DNA from: an uncultured Oscillospiraceae bacterium
Lineage (GTDB): Bacteria; Bacillota; Clostridia; Oscillospirales; Ruminococcaceae
Assembly (NCBI GenBank): GCA_910584715.1
Contig: CAJUAN010000005.1
Coordinates: 1-64,000, forward strand
DNA length: 64,000 nucleotides
Direction: 5' to 3'
The notes beneath the pieces are model-generated. The model made no database searches. It was not told where the DNA came from and saw only the letters and a program-made list of their open reading frames with translations. Below, piece after piece: positions 45,085 to 54,006 of the stretch. The position numbers were made by a program, and so were the translations under genes. The number at the start of each line of letters is the position of its first letter. The stretch's first letter is position 1.

Positions 45085-45864
45085 TCATTCTGAAAATTTA
45101 AAGCTGTTCATTACCTCGTCAAAGTCGGAACGTCCCGCGTCAAACAGATCCTTTCCCGCCGTATATGTAATAACATACTCGCTGCCGTCCTTAATGGCAA
45201 AGTACTGGAGCATTTTCATGTCAACTCCGCTCAGAGACGTCTCAACGTATACTCCAAGCCAGTCTTCACCGTCAAATTCATTGATCTCATAATCCAGCCA
45301 TATCATGCCCGCAGCTTCATACTGCTGCTTCAAAACATCGGAAAGATCACCGATGTACATATCGCCCACATCTCCAACGTCAGTTTTGACAATATTGAAG
45401 TTCGTGCCGTCCTGATTTGTATGGTAGAACATTCCGTCGTTCATGTTCTGAATATCCTCGGCGGAAACGTCAAGGTCAGTATTCAGCTCCGCTGAGTACT
45501 CGCTTATCAGCTTTAAGTATTCGGAAGCGTCCAGCCACTTCTCCCCGTCAATGGTCATGGTATAGCCGTTTCCGCTGTAAATGTCTCCCGCCTCAGCGGT
45601 ATCTACGTCCTCATCTTCGGTTTCTGATTCCGTTTCCGATTCCGTTTCTGTTTCCGTCTCCGTTTCGGATTCTGTTTCCGGAACTGTTTCCGACGGCGCT
45701 TCCGTATTTTCTTCTGTTTCCGAATCAGCTTCAGTCGTTTCCTCGGAAACGGTCACATCGGGAACGTCATTTCCGCCGTTTCCGTCAGTTTCCCCGTTTC
45801 CACAAGCAGCCATGGAAGCCGCCATAAGTACCGCAAGTACCGCCGCAAAAATTTTCTTCTTCAT
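45085..45864 (-). CDS. Lipoprotein with acidic Thr/Glu/Ser linker
   Basis: 259 residues. Lipobox MAAC near residue 18-21, then a 70-residue Glu/Thr/Ser low-complexity linker (TESETETETETESETES type), then a folded domain of about 165 residues (YSGNGYTMTIDGEKWLDA ... SDFDEVMNSFKFSE). The folded domain resembles the small lipoprotein at 43426-43926. The linker probably spans the cell wall. Function unknown. Confidence 0.7.
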   Translation of the reverse strand: MKKKIFAAVLAVLMAASMAACGNGETDGNGGNDVPDVTVSEETTEADSETEENTEAPSETVPETESETETETETESETESETEDEDVDTAEAGDIYSGNGYTMTIDGEKWLDASEYLKLISEYSAELNTDLDVSAEDIQNMNDGMFYHTNQDGTNFNIVKTDVGDVGDMYIGDLSDVLKQQYEAAGMIWLDYEINEFDGEDWLGVYVETSLSGVDMKMLQYFAIKDGSEYVITYTAGKDLFDAGRSDFDEVMNSFKFSE

Positions 45865-45939
45865 AATAAATCATTCTCCTTTTTTATTTCCGAGGGAATA
45901 TTATTTTCCGCACTGCGATTTTTAAATATCTCCGCAGAC

Positions 45940-45963
45940 GCGGCAGGGAAACCCCGCCACTAC
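45940..45963. repeat. Half copy of the GTAGGGGCGG palindromic repeat
   Basis: The complement reads GTAGTGGCGGGGTTTCCC then TGCCGCG, close to one arm of the elements at 47178 and 55449. It lies just after the AICAR transformylase stop. Confidence 0.5.
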
Positions 45964-45966
45964 AGA

Positions 45967-47145
45967 TCAATGGTGGAACAGTCTTATGCCCGTGAACGCC
46001 ATTGCAATATTGTACTTGTTGCAGGTCTCGATAACGTTGTCGTCGCGGATAGAGCCGCCGGGCTGGGCGATGTACTCAACACCGCTCTTATGGGCGCGCT
46101 CGATGTTGTCCCCGAACGGGAAGAACGCGTCCGAACCGAGAGAAACGTCGGTATTTTTCGCAAGCCATTCTTTCTTTTCCTCGCGGGTCAGCACTTCGGG
46201 CTTGGAGGTAAACACCTTCTCCCACTCGCCGTCCCTGAGAACGTCCTCGTACTCCTCGCCGATGTAAACGTCGATAGCGTTGTCACGGTCGGCGCGTCGC
46301 ACGTCCTCCTTAAATGGCAGAGCCATTACCTTGGGACACTGACGCAGCCACCAGTTGTCGGCTTTCTGTCCCGCAAGGCGCGTGCAGTGTATGCGTGACT
46401 GCTGACCTGCTCCGATACCGATAGCCTGACCGTCCTTAACGTAGCAAACGCTGTTGGACTGGGTGTACTTCAAGGTGATAAGGGAAATTATCAGGTCGCG
46501 CTTTTTGTCCTCGGGAATATTTTTGTTGTCGGTTACGATATTGTCAAGCAGACCGTCCGCAACGTCAAGCTCGTTCCTGCCCTGCTCAAAGGTAACGCCG
46601 TAGACCTGCTTGCGCTCTATCTCCGCGGGGGTGTAGCTCTCGTCAATTTTGATGATGTTGTAAGTACCCTTTCTCTTGCTTTTGAGAATTTCCAAAGCCT
46701 CCGGCTCATAATCGGGCGCGATAACGCCGTCCGAAACCTCCCGCTGTATCATCTTCGCGGTTGGAACGTCGCACACGTCCGAAAGAGCAATAAAGTCGCC
46801 GTATGAGGACATTCTGTCCGCGCCCCTTGCCCTTGCGTAAGCGCAGGCAAGGGGCGAAAGCTCGCCCAAGTCGTCCACCCAGTAAATCTTTTTCAGCGTG
46901 TCTGAGAGGGGAAGTCCTACAGCCGCGCCAGCAGGGGAAACGTGCTTAAAGGAAGTCGCCGCGCAAAGTCCCGTAGCTTTTTTCAGCTCCCTAACAAGCT
47001 GCCAGCCGTTGAAAGCGTCCAGCAGGTTGATGTAGCCGGGCTTGCCGTTCAGCACCGTCAGAGGCAGGTCTTTACCGTCCTCCATAAAAATCCTTGACGG
47101 CTTCTGATTGGGGTTGCAGCCGTATTTCAATTGCATTTCGTTCAT
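45967..47145 (-). CDS. AICAR transformylase (stand-alone PurH C-terminal type)
   Basis: 392 residues. It contains only the transformylase half of PurH: KYGCNPNQKP at the N-terminus, SFKHVSPAGAAVG, RARGADRMSSYGDFIALSD, YTQSNSVCYVKDGQAIGIGAGQQSRIHCTRLAG, and [13 protein letters not shown]. It has no MGS-fold IMP cyclohydrolase domain. It formylates AICAR with 10-formyl-THF. The missing cyclisation step is supplied by the PurO-type gene immediately upstream in the operon. Confidence 0.93.
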   Translation of the reverse strand: MNEMQLKYGCNPNQKPSRIFMEDGKDLPLTVLNGKPGYINLLDAFNGWQLVRELKKATGLCAATSFKHVSPAGAAVGLPLSDTLKKIYWVDDLGELSPLACAYARARGADRMSSYGDFIALSDVCDVPTAKMIQREVSDGVIAPDYEPEALEILKSKRKGTYNIIKIDESYTPAEIERKQVYGVTFEQGRNELDVADGLLDNIVTDNKNIPEDKKRDLIISLITLKYTQSNSVCYVKDGQAIGIGAGQQSRIHCTRLAGQKADNWWLRQCPKVMALPFKEDVRRADRDNAIDVYIGEEYEDVLRDGEWEKVFTSKPEVLTREEKKEWLAKNTDVSLGSDAFFPFGDNIERAHKSGVEYIAQPGGSIRDDNVIETCNKYNIAMAFTGIRLFHH

Positions 47146-47177
47146 AAAATTTACCTCCGAATTTTAATTATAATTTT

Positions 47178-47231
47178 GTAGGGGACGGGTTTCCCGTCCC
47201 GTATTTTGCGGGCGGGGAGACCCCGCCCCTA
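47178..47231. repeat. GTAGGGGCGG palindromic element
   Basis: GTAGGGG (47178-47184) and CCCCTAC (47225-47231) flank two inner hairpins (GACGGG/CCCGTC and GGCGGGG/CCCCGCC). Intergenic, between the AICAR transformylase and PurO genes. The element at 55449 is of the same family. Confidence 0.7.
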
Positions 47232-47238
47232 CGGTCGT

Positions 47239-47955
47239 TTACTGATTCTTGTTGACAATTCGGGACTCATACTCCCCCGTCTCAATGTCGATGTAGCGCA
47301 CGAACAGCGACACCTTGTTATCGGCGTTGAGGTTCTCCCAAATGTGCTGCGTAAGCTCGTCGATAGGCATACAGGGAATTTCAACATTTTTCGGTTCGCC
47401 CTCGAAGCTTGGGAGAGGGTCTCCCGCACCGCTGTAGGTATGGATAAACTTGCCCTTGCCCGCAATGGGGTTGCTGTACGCGTAAGTGTACCGCTGGCAG
47501 GAGGAACCGTCCCCGTCCGCGCTTTTGAGAATGGACATAGCGAAATTCATATCGCCGTCGTCAAGGTGGACGATTCCCGAAATTCTCGGCGTGTAGTTGG
47601 GAGCGTCGTCCTCAAACTCGCGGGTGCGCAGGGACTGCTCAAAGGTCTGCTGCTTGTCCATAAGGTCGTAGATAGTGTCGGTCTGGTCGCCGTTTGTGAC
47701 GATAGTCTTGCTTCCCATAACGCGGACGGGCGCGTAAATGATAAGGTGGGGGTCGGTCATTTTGGACGGATCGAACGCCTGCGTGCGGATACCCGCGCCG
47801 TCCTCCACGAACACGCGGTTGCGGCTGTTCTCGCTCCTGCCCATGATAAAATAGGCGACTACCGCCTTTTTGCCGCAGGAAGATTTCCCGATAAGTATCC
47901 CCCTGCCGTGGTACTCCATGCTGTTCAGTTCCTCTTTGATCGTTTTTGTGGTCAT
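47239..47955 (-). CDS. purO: IMP cyclohydrolase, PurO type
   Basis: 238 residues from the ATG at 47955 (GGAGGAATTAAAA before it; an upstream in-frame ATG overlaps that site). The N-terminal YHGRGILIGKSSCGKKAVVAYFIMGRSENSRNRVF and central DPHLIIYAPVRV are those of the archaeal-type PurO cyclohydrolases (Ntn-hydrolase-like fold). It closes the purine ring (FAICAR to IMP). It complements the truncated PurH gene 94 bases downstream. Confidence 0.88.
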   Translation of the reverse strand: MTTKTIKEELNSMEYHGRGILIGKSSCGKKAVVAYFIMGRSENSRNRVFVEDGAGIRTQAFDPSKMTDPHLIIYAPVRVMGSKTIVTNGDQTDTIYDLMDKQQTFEQSLRTREFEDDAPNYTPRISGIVHLDDGDMNFAMSILKSADGDGSSCQRYTYAYSNPIAGKGKFIHTYSGAGDPLPSFEGEPKNVEIPCMPIDELTQHIWENLNADNKVSLFVRYIDIETGEYESRIVNKNQ

Positions 47956-47989
47956 TTTTAATTCCTCCATATATTTATTTTTTACGCTG

Positions 47990-48098
47990 TAAGTATCCTA
48001 ATTTCTGTCTAAAATCGTAGTTAAAAAATCTGCGCAAAAATCACACACGCAAATTTTTACTTGATTTTTTAACGCTTTTCAGACAGAAATTAGTATTA
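47990..48098. mobile_element. MITE-like snap-back repeat, copy A
   Basis: About 105 bp with perfect 13-bp terminal inverted repeats CTAATTTCTGTCT (47998-48010) and AGACAGAAATTAG (48081-48093), and internal TTAAAAAATC / GATTTTTTAA arms, so the whole unit can fold into one hairpin. The right edge reaches the stop codon of the hydrolase gene (48096-48098). A second copy, inverted, is at 59041-59145. Confidence 0.7.
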
Positions 48099-49076
48099 AA
48101 CAGCGGCTTTTGTTTGTTTTGTAATTTCAATCATTTCCTCAAAAATTTTTTCCATCATATCTGCCCCGGGGAAATGTCCGGTATTCTTTACTTCATAAAA
48201 TTTAAGATTTCCGTTGTCCGAACCTTCAACCAATTCCCTTGCTGTTTTTGTTGAAGCGACAATATCCGTATCTCCCTGAACGATAACATAAGGTATTTTT
48301 ACATTGGACAGTATATCCGTAAGGTCGGTCTTCAGCAATTCATTCCATAAAGAATTATTGCCCATATAACCGTTTGCCATAATTGCCTTAAAATCCTTGA
48401 ATTTATAATCCGGACTTGTCAGCAGCCCTTTAATAACGGAAAACATTGGAGATTTCCTGCCGTTTTTATTATTGTAAGCGTCGGTGTATTTTGTAAGACA
48501 CGAGCTTATCAATTGAAGCTCCTTTGACGAGGCGTTCTCCGAATTTGTCCTCTTGATAATATCCAGCTTTTTTTGCGGAATATTGGATTTTTCCAAAGCT
48601 TCAAGAACTTCGCCGTTAAAGAATATATCCTTTATTATCTGTCCGCAAGCCAAAACGCCGTTGACCTCATTTCGTTTTATATCGGAAACAAACGCGCTTA
48701 AGACCGAACCCCACGAGGTTGAAAAAAGATATATTTTATTATCGGGAAATATTTTTTTAACTTCCGTAATCAAATCGCAGGTCATATCGACAAAAGTCTT
48801 TATTTTAAAATTATCGTCAATTTTATAATTGTTTATCCCGCAGCCCAACTGATCCCAATACACCATAATAAAATTATCGGTAAACAAAGGAAACATACCC
48901 CTGCACCCCACGGAAAACGGAATAGGCGTTCCGGGACCTCCGTGTAATGTTATTATGATCGGATTTTTCCTGCTTTTGCCCTCAATTAAAACCTTTTGAA
49001 AATATCCTCCGAGATCAAAATTATATATCTGCGATATTTCATTTCCGTCTATAACATTTTTTCTTTGTTTGTTCAT
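48096..49076 (-). CDS. Alpha/beta hydrolase, proline iminopeptidase-like
   Basis: 326 residues. HGGPG oxyanion motif (about 45-49), nucleophile elbow FSTSWGS (S of SWG, usually GGSWG), catalytic Asp near QGDTD and His in TGHFPG. Gene DNA is clearly more AT-rich than its purine neighbours, and a snap-back repeat lies at its 3' end, so it was probably acquired. It may cleave small peptides or esters. No link to purines. Confidence 0.8.
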   Translation of the reverse strand: MNKQRKNVIDGNEISQIYNFDLGGYFQKVLIEGKSRKNPIIITLHGGPGTPIPFSVGCRGMFPLFTDNFIMVYWDQLGCGINNYKIDDNFKIKTFVDMTCDLITEVKKIFPDNKIYLFSTSWGSVLSAFVSDIKRNEVNGVLACGQIIKDIFFNGEVLEALEKSNIPQKKLDIIKRTNSENASSKELQLISSCLTKYTDAYNNKNGRKSPMFSVIKGLLTSPDYKFKDFKAIMANGYMGNNSLWNELLKTDLTDILSNVKIPYVIVQGDTDIVASTKTARELVEGSDNGNLKFYEVKNTGHFPGADMMEKIFEEMIEITKQTKAAV

Positions 49077-49101
49077 TATGCTGCTCCTTTAAAAATACTT
49101 A

Positions 49102-49830
49102 TTAAAATCTCCCTAAAAAGCAGTCGGTTTTATAGGGTACGTCAACCGTGCCGCCCTTTTGGTACTTCTCAAAAAGTCGCGTCAGCTCGTCAAGCTGCAC
49201 GTCATAAAGCGGCGTACCCTTTTTCGGCGCGTAAGACCGCGACATCTCGCAGCCCACGTACTGCTCCGTATCCATTGTCATGCTCTGTAAAAAGCTTACC
49301 CGCTCGTATTCCGAAAAATACTTTTCGGGCGCGAATTTGCCGTCGGCGTTTGCATTGCCGTTTACGGAGTCGTACTGCCCCGCGTTGCGCAGAAAAATCT
49401 CATTTCGTTCCTTCTGCATATCGGTCTCGGTGCGGGTGTTCCATATAACCGCAAGCCGTCCGTTCGGAGTAAAAATCCTTTTGCACTCCGTCATAAATTT
49501 TTTCTTGTCGAACCAGTGAAACGCCTGCGCCGCCGTGACTAAATCAACGCTTGCGGACGGCATACCGGTATTCTCCGCGGGAGCGTTCACAATTTCAATT
49601 CCCGACAGATTTTTCCGAAGCTTTTCAAGCATATCCGCGTTAGGCTCAACGGCGGTAATTTTCCAAGGCTTCGCGGACAGACATTTTGTGAAGATACCAG
49701 TCCCCGCGCCTATGTCCGCAACGGTCTCGGCGTGAGTTTTCTCATAAAGCCAATCAATTAACTCCGCGGGGTACGAGGGACGGTATCTGTCGTAAACGTC
49801 AGCCTTGCCCGTGAATTTTTCTTCGTTCAT
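49102..49830 (-). CDS. Class I SAM-dependent methyltransferase
   Basis: 242 residues from the ATG at 49830 (AAGGAGGAAATCCG upstream). Motif I VADIGAGTGIFT (about 37-48), acidic motif ITAVEPN, and motif II region VDLVTAAQAFHWF are intact. The N-terminal YDRYRPSYPAEL is typical of the small-molecule methyltransferases of this type. Substrate unknown. It starts 15 bases from the NUDIX gene's stop. Confidence 0.88.
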   Translation of the reverse strand: MNEEKFTGKADVYDRYRPSYPAELIDWLYEKTHAETVADIGAGTGIFTKCLSAKPWKITAVEPNADMLEKLRKNLSGIEIVNAPAENTGMPSASVDLVTAAQAFHWFDKKKFMTECKRIFTPNGRLAVIWNTRTETDMQKERNEIFLRNAGQYDSVNGNANADGKFAPEKYFSEYERVSFLQSMTMDTEQYVGCEMSRSYAPKKGTPLYDVQLDELTRLFEKYQKGGTVDVPYKTDCFLGRF

Positions 49831-49844
49831 TCGGATTTCCTCCT

Positions 49845-50294
49845 TTACTTCAAAGCGGTCTTCCACTCGCCGTTCTCCTTGTAAAAGAAAAACTCGCTCA
49901 AATCGTCGTTCCGGAATACCTCGAAATAATCCTCCATAGTGCTTGCAAGCTTCAAGCCGAGGAAGTCGTCCTTATGTACCCAATAGACCTCCCCCTCTTC
50001 GGAGGACTTCAGTTCACCCGAAAACTTGTCCGTCTTGTACAGCAGCACCATGTACCGCGTGCCGTCGTCCCTCGTCCAGTCCTTGATGCCGCACAGCCGC
50101 GGCGAACGGACGGTAAGTCCCGTTTCCTCAAAGACCTCGCGGATAACCGCGTCGGTAAAGGACTCCCCTTTCTCAACGTGTCCTCCGGGGAAAGTCACCC
50201 CGCCCCAAACGGGATCAACCCTGTCCTGAACAAGAACTTTGTCACCGTCGTAAACCATGCACATATTTGTCAGTGTAACTGTTTCGGTACGCAT
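49845..50294 (-). CDS. NUDIX hydrolase, 8-oxo-dGTP diphosphatase type
   Basis: 149 residues from the ATG at 50294 (GGAGGATGTTAAA). The NUDIX box GGHVEKGESFTDAVIREVFEETGLTV spans about 42-67 with all conserved residues. The N-terminus MRTETVTLTNMCMVYDGDKVLVQDR is typical of the MutT/YtkD-like group. It may clean oxidised nucleotides, which would suit a nucleotide cluster. Confidence 0.9.
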   Translation of the reverse strand: MRTETVTLTNMCMVYDGDKVLVQDRVDPVWGGVTFPGGHVEKGESFTDAVIREVFEETGLTVRSPRLCGIKDWTRDDGTRYMVLLYKTDKFSGELKSSEEGEVYWVHKDDFLGLKLASTMEDYFEVFRNDDLSEFFFYKENGEWKTALK

Positions 50295-50348
50295 TTTAAC
50301 ATCCTCCTCCAAAAACTTTGCAAGCGGTATTCATCATAAGTACTGCTC

Positions 50349-50777
50349 CTATGTCTCTTCGGGCTTTTTCTTCCACAATTTAAATGTGATAAACGTGAAT
50401 ACTCCCCCGACGACCGCAAAAATGGTACCGACAAAAAGTGTTACCGCCGCGCCCGACTTCTGATATATCTTTCCGTCCTTGGAAATATAAAGCGTAGTCT
50501 CCGAGCCTATTTCCGCCCGCCTGGATCTTGACACATCGCTTGTGTACCGCTTTACCTCGCCGCCGTCTTCATACTCATAAACAGGCGTGTACAGCGTGTC
50601 GTGCCCATTATGTTCGCGGACTCTGATGACCTCCACAACCGTCGCGTTTACCTGACGGCCGCTGCTCATACGCACGCTGAGCCGCACGAAGTCGATTATA
50701 AGGTTCCCTCCAATGCCCAAAAGCAATAACCCCAGTACGGAAAAAACTAACCTTGCAATACGGTCGGACTGCCTCAT
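50349..50777 (-). CDS. DUF3592 membrane protein
   Basis: 142 residues. Two transmembrane helices (about 9-32 and 107-132) flank an external beta-rich part (VNATVVEVIRVREHNGHDTLYTPVYEYEDGGEV...), the usual DUF3592 arrangement. Function unknown. It follows purN by 20 bases and is transcribed with it. Confidence 0.8.
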   Translation of the reverse strand: MRQSDRIARLVFSVLGLLLLGIGGNLIIDFVRLSVRMSSGRQVNATVVEVIRVREHNGHDTLYTPVYEYEDGGEVKRYTSDVSRSRRAEIGSETTLYISKDGKIYQKSGAAVTLFVGTIFAVVGGVFTFITFKLWKKKPEET

Positions 50778-50797
50778 AAGATTTCTCTCCTCAAAAA

Positions 50798-51424
50798 CTA
50801 TTCTTCAATTACCGTCCTGCCGTCAACCACCTTTATCTTATCCTGACAGAACAGCGCCGCTGCTTTCGGCAGCAGCTTCCATTCCACGTTTTCCATGACC
50901 CTTTTTTGCAGTACCTCGGGAGTATCGCCGTCCAGTACGGGAACCGTCCCCTGCAAAATTATGGGACCCCCGTCGCACTCCTCGGTAACAAAATGCACCG
51001 TCGCCCCCGTTACCTTAACGCCCTTTTCAAGCGCCGCCTCGTGGACGCGCAGTCCGTAAAAGCCCTTTCCGCAGAACGACGGAATAAGCGCTGGGTGGAC
51101 GTTTATCATCTTGTTGGGGTACGCTTTACAGACCGTTTCGTCCAGAATAGTCATAAAGCCCGCGTACACCACAAGATCGGCTTTTTCCTCGTTAAGAGCT
51201 TCAAGCATTGCCTTGCTGTAGGCGTGTACGTCTGCAAAATCCCTGCGAACCAAAACGCGGGTCCTTATGCCGTTCTGCTTCGCTCTCTCAAGAGCGTATG
51301 CGTCGGGCTTAGAGGATATTACACAGGTTATCTTCCCGCCAGGTATCTCTCCCCGCTTTTCCGCGTCTATGAGAGCCTGCAAATTCGTGCCGCCCCCCGA
51401 AACAAGTACAATTATATTTTTCAT
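50798..51424 (-). CDS. purN: Phosphoribosylglycinamide formyltransferase PurN
   Basis: 208 residues, normal length. N-terminal IIVLVSGGGTNLQAL, ARKNGI-like loop, INVHPALIPSF near 108-118 (the family N-x-H), and GATVHFVTEECDGGPII (His-Asp catalytic region). Uses 10-formyl-THF for the third IMP step. Directly downstream of purM with a possible hairpin in the gap. Confidence 0.97.
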   Translation of the reverse strand: MKNIIVLVSGGGTNLQALIDAEKRGEIPGGKITCVISSKPDAYALERAKQNGIRTRVLVRRDFADVHAYSKAMLEALNEEKADLVVYAGFMTILDETVCKAYPNKMINVHPALIPSFCGKGFYGLRVHEAALEKGVKVTGATVHFVTEECDGGPIILQGTVPVLDGDTPEVLQKRVMENVEWKLLPKAAALFCQDKIKVVDGRTVIEE

Positions 51425-51444
51425 AAAACCTCCGTATTTTAATA

Positions 51445-51474
51445 AAGGAGGGAACTTCGAGAAACTCCCTCCTT
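51445..51474 (-). terminator. Hairpin between purM and purN
   Basis: AAGGAGGGA (51445-51453) / TCCCTCCTT (51466-51474), in an AT-rich tail on the minus strand. It may attenuate purN or regulate access; the T-tract is weak. Confidence 0.5.
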
Positions 51475-51490
51475 ATCCGTTATTATTCGA

Positions 51491-52525
51491 TTATACTATG
51501 ATTACGCCCTCGCCGCTTTCCACAAGCTCGCCCAGAACGTAAGCCTCCTCACCCGCGGCCTTTATCGCCGCGACCGCCTTGTCCGCGTCGTTTTTGTCCA
51601 CAACGACGCACATTCCCACGCCCATGTTAAAGGTGTTGAACATATCCCGTTCGGGAATATTTCCCGTCTTTGCGATAAGGTCGAATATAGGCAGCGTCTG
51701 AACGTCCGCTCTTGCTATTTTAGCGGAAAGTCCGTCAGGCAGCGACCGAGGGATATTCTCGTAAAAGCCTCCGCCGGTGATGTGGCTCAGGGACTTCACC
51801 TTTACCGCGTCAAGCAGCGACATTACCGCCTTTACGTATATCTTGGTCGGGGTCAGCAGACATTCCCCGAGAGTGGTTCCCAGGTCGGACTGATGTCTCG
51901 CAAGGTTCTGCTCGCTGATATTGAAAACCTTTCTCACCAGCGAGAAGCCGTTGGAGTGCACGCCGCTGGACTTGATCGCGATCATCACGTCCCCTGCCTT
52001 CTGGCAGGAGGGATCGAGAATTTTGTCCTTATCGACGATACCCACCGCAAAGCCCGCAAGGTCGTACTCCTCGTCGGGCATAAGACCCGGGTGCTCGGCG
52101 GTCTCGCCGCCCACAAGAGCGCAGCCCGCCTGAACGCAGCCCTCGGCTACTCCGGAAACGATATCCGCTATCTTTTCGGGAATATTCTTTCCGCAGGCGA
52201 TATAGTCCAGGAAAAACTGGGGCTTCGCGCCGCAGCAGATGATGTCGTTGACGCACATCGCCACGCAGTCGATACCCACGGTGTTGTGCCTGTCCATAGT
52301 GAAAGCGATCTTTATTTTGGTACCCACGCCGTCGGTGCCCGAGACCAGAACAGGTTTGCTGATACCGGTCATATCAAGCTCGAACAGACCTCCGAAACCG
52401 CCGATACCCGACAGCACGCCGCCTGTCATAGTCCTCGCCACATGGGCTTTCATAAGCTCCACAGCCCTGTAGCCCGCGGTAACGTCAACGCCCGCCTCCT
52501 TGTAGCTTTCGGAAAAACTTTTCAT
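51491..52525 (-). CDS. purM: Phosphoribosylformylglycinamidine cyclo-ligase PurM
   Basis: 344 residues. It has [20 protein letters not shown] at the N-terminus, [53 protein letters not shown] and [13 protein letters not shown], so all landmarks are present. Fifth step of IMP synthesis (AIR formation). Confidence 0.98.
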   Translation of the reverse strand: MKSFSESYKEAGVDVTAGYRAVELMKAHVARTMTGGVLSGIGGFGGLFELDMTGISKPVLVSGTDGVGTKIKIAFTMDRHNTVGIDCVAMCVNDIICCGAKPQFFLDYIACGKNIPEKIADIVSGVAEGCVQAGCALVGGETAEHPGLMPDEEYDLAGFAVGIVDKDKILDPSCQKAGDVMIAIKSSGVHSNGFSLVRKVFNISEQNLARHQSDLGTTLGECLLTPTKIYVKAVMSLLDAVKVKSLSHITGGGFYENIPRSLPDGLSAKIARADVQTLPIFDLIAKTGNIPERDMFNTFNMGVGMCVVVDKNDADKAVAAIKAAGEEAYVLGELVESGEGVIIV

Positions 52526-52575
52526 ATCTTACTTCCTTTCGCGGTACACGGGGTCTCCGTCCGCCGCCTGTATTT

Positions 52576-54006
52576 TTATTGTATCTTAAACTCGAACTTA
52601 TCCTTGGGCATTTCCTTGGGCACGGGGCAGGGATAATTCCCGGTGAAGCAGGCGTCGCAGAAGCCGCATTTCGCGTCCTCTCCCGCTATCTGCCTTACAC
52701 CCTCAACGCTTAGGTACCCCAGCGTGTCCGCGCCTATTTCTTTCGCTATTTCGTCTATGGACATCTTGCAGGCGATAAGGTTCTCCCTGCTGTCAATGTC
52801 CGTGCCGAAATAGCAGGGATTCTTAAAGGGCGGGCAGGATATCCTCATGTGTATCTCCTTCGCCCCCGCCTCGCGGATAAGGTTCACAATACGCTTCGAT
52901 GTCGTTCCGCGGACAATGCTGTCGTCCACTAAAATGACCCGCTTGCCCGCCACAGTGTCCTTTACCACATTCAGCTTTATCTTTACGGAATTTGTCCTGT
53001 CCGCCTGATTGGGCTGGATAAAGGTACGTCCCACATAGCGGTTTTTTATGAAGCCCACGCCGTATGGTATCCCCGATTCTCTGGAAAGACCCAGCGCCGC
53101 GTCCAGACCGCTGTCGGGTACGCCTATTACAACGTCCGCCTCCACGGGGTGCTCTTTCCACAGGAACTCTCCCGCCCTGAGCCTTGCACGGTGCACGCTT
53201 GCTCCCTCTATCACCGAGTCGGGACGGGCAAAATAAACGTACTCGAAAACGCACATGGAGCTTTTTTCTCTGCCGCAGTGAGTCTTTACCGACCGCACTC
53301 CGTTTTCGTCTATAACTATCAGCTCGCCGGGAAGCAGATCGCGGACGAACTCCGCGCCGATACTGTCAAAGGCGCAGGTCTCGGAAGCCACCACGTAGGA
53401 ATCCCCAAGCTTTCCCAAGGAAAGCGGACGGAAGCCGAACGGGTCTCTTGCCGCGATAAGCTTTTTCGGGGACATCACCACTATTGAAAACGCGCCCCGA
53501 AGCCGTCCCAAAGCGTTCTCAACCGCCTTTTCAATTGAGGGACACACAAGCCGCTGCTCCGTTATTGCGTAGGAAATTACCTCCGTGTCGTTGGTAGTGT
53601 GAAATATCGCTCCTTTAAGCTCGTACTCCTCCCGAAGCTCGCGGGCGTTTACCAGATTACCGTTATGGGCGATAGCCATGGGGCCCTTTATGTGCCGCAC
53701 AACCAGCGGTTGTGCATTGGAACGGTTGGAGTTTCCCGTTGTGGAGTACCGCACGTGTCCCACGGCAATATTGCCCTGACCGAGATTTGCAAGGGTGTCC
53801 CTGTCGAAAACCTCGTGAACCAGTCCCAAATCCTTGTGGTAGGAAAAAACGCCTCTGTCGTTTACCACGATTCCGCAGGATTCCTGCCCTCTGTGCTGCA
53901 AGGCGTACAGACCAATGTAGGTCTGCATTGCCGCGTCCATGGATTTATTGCAGTATATGGCGAATACGCCGCATTCCTCATGTACCGAGTCAAACACCGC
54001 GCTCAT
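52576..54006 (-). CDS. purF: Amidophosphoribosyltransferase PurF
   Basis: 476 residues from the ATG at 54006. It has a short propeptide (MSAVFDSVHEE) before Cys12 (CGVFAIYCN), the glutaminase nucleophile; LQHRGQESCGI; and the PRPP loop VILVDDSIVRGTTSKRIV near 360-377. Later cysteines (CGFCDACFTGNYPCPV) fit the Bacillus-type [4Fe-4S] PurF. First committed step of purine synthesis. Overlaps the next gene (54003-55424) by 4 bases. Confidence 0.97.
   Translation of the reverse strand: MSAVFDSVHEECGVFAIYCNKSMDAAMQTYIGLYALQHRGQESCGIVVNDRGVFSYHKDLGLVHEVFDRDTLANLGQGNIAVGHVRYSTTGNSNRSNAQPLVVRHIKGPMAIAHNGNLVNARELREEYELKGAIFHTTNDTEVISYAITEQRLVCPSIEKAVENALGRLRGAFSIVVMSPKKLIAARDPFGFRPLSLGKLGDSYVVASETCAFDSIGAEFVRDLLPGELIVIDENGVRSVKTHCGREKSSMCVFEYVYFARPDSVIEGASVHRARLRAGEFLWKEHPVEADVVIGVPDSGLDAALGLSRESGIPYGVGFIKNRYVGRTFIQPNQADRTNSVKIKLNVVKDTVAGKRVILVDDSIVRGTTSKRIVNLIREAGAKEIHMRISCPPFKNPCYFGTDIDSRENLIACKMSIDEIAKEIGADTLGYLSVEGVRQIAGEDAKCGFCDACFTGNYPCPVPKEMPKDKFEFKIQ

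Noticed and set aside
45590..45730. Tandem repeat of Ser/Glu/Thr codons as a CRISPR or satellite
   Set aside because: It encodes the low-complexity linker of the lipoprotein in frame.
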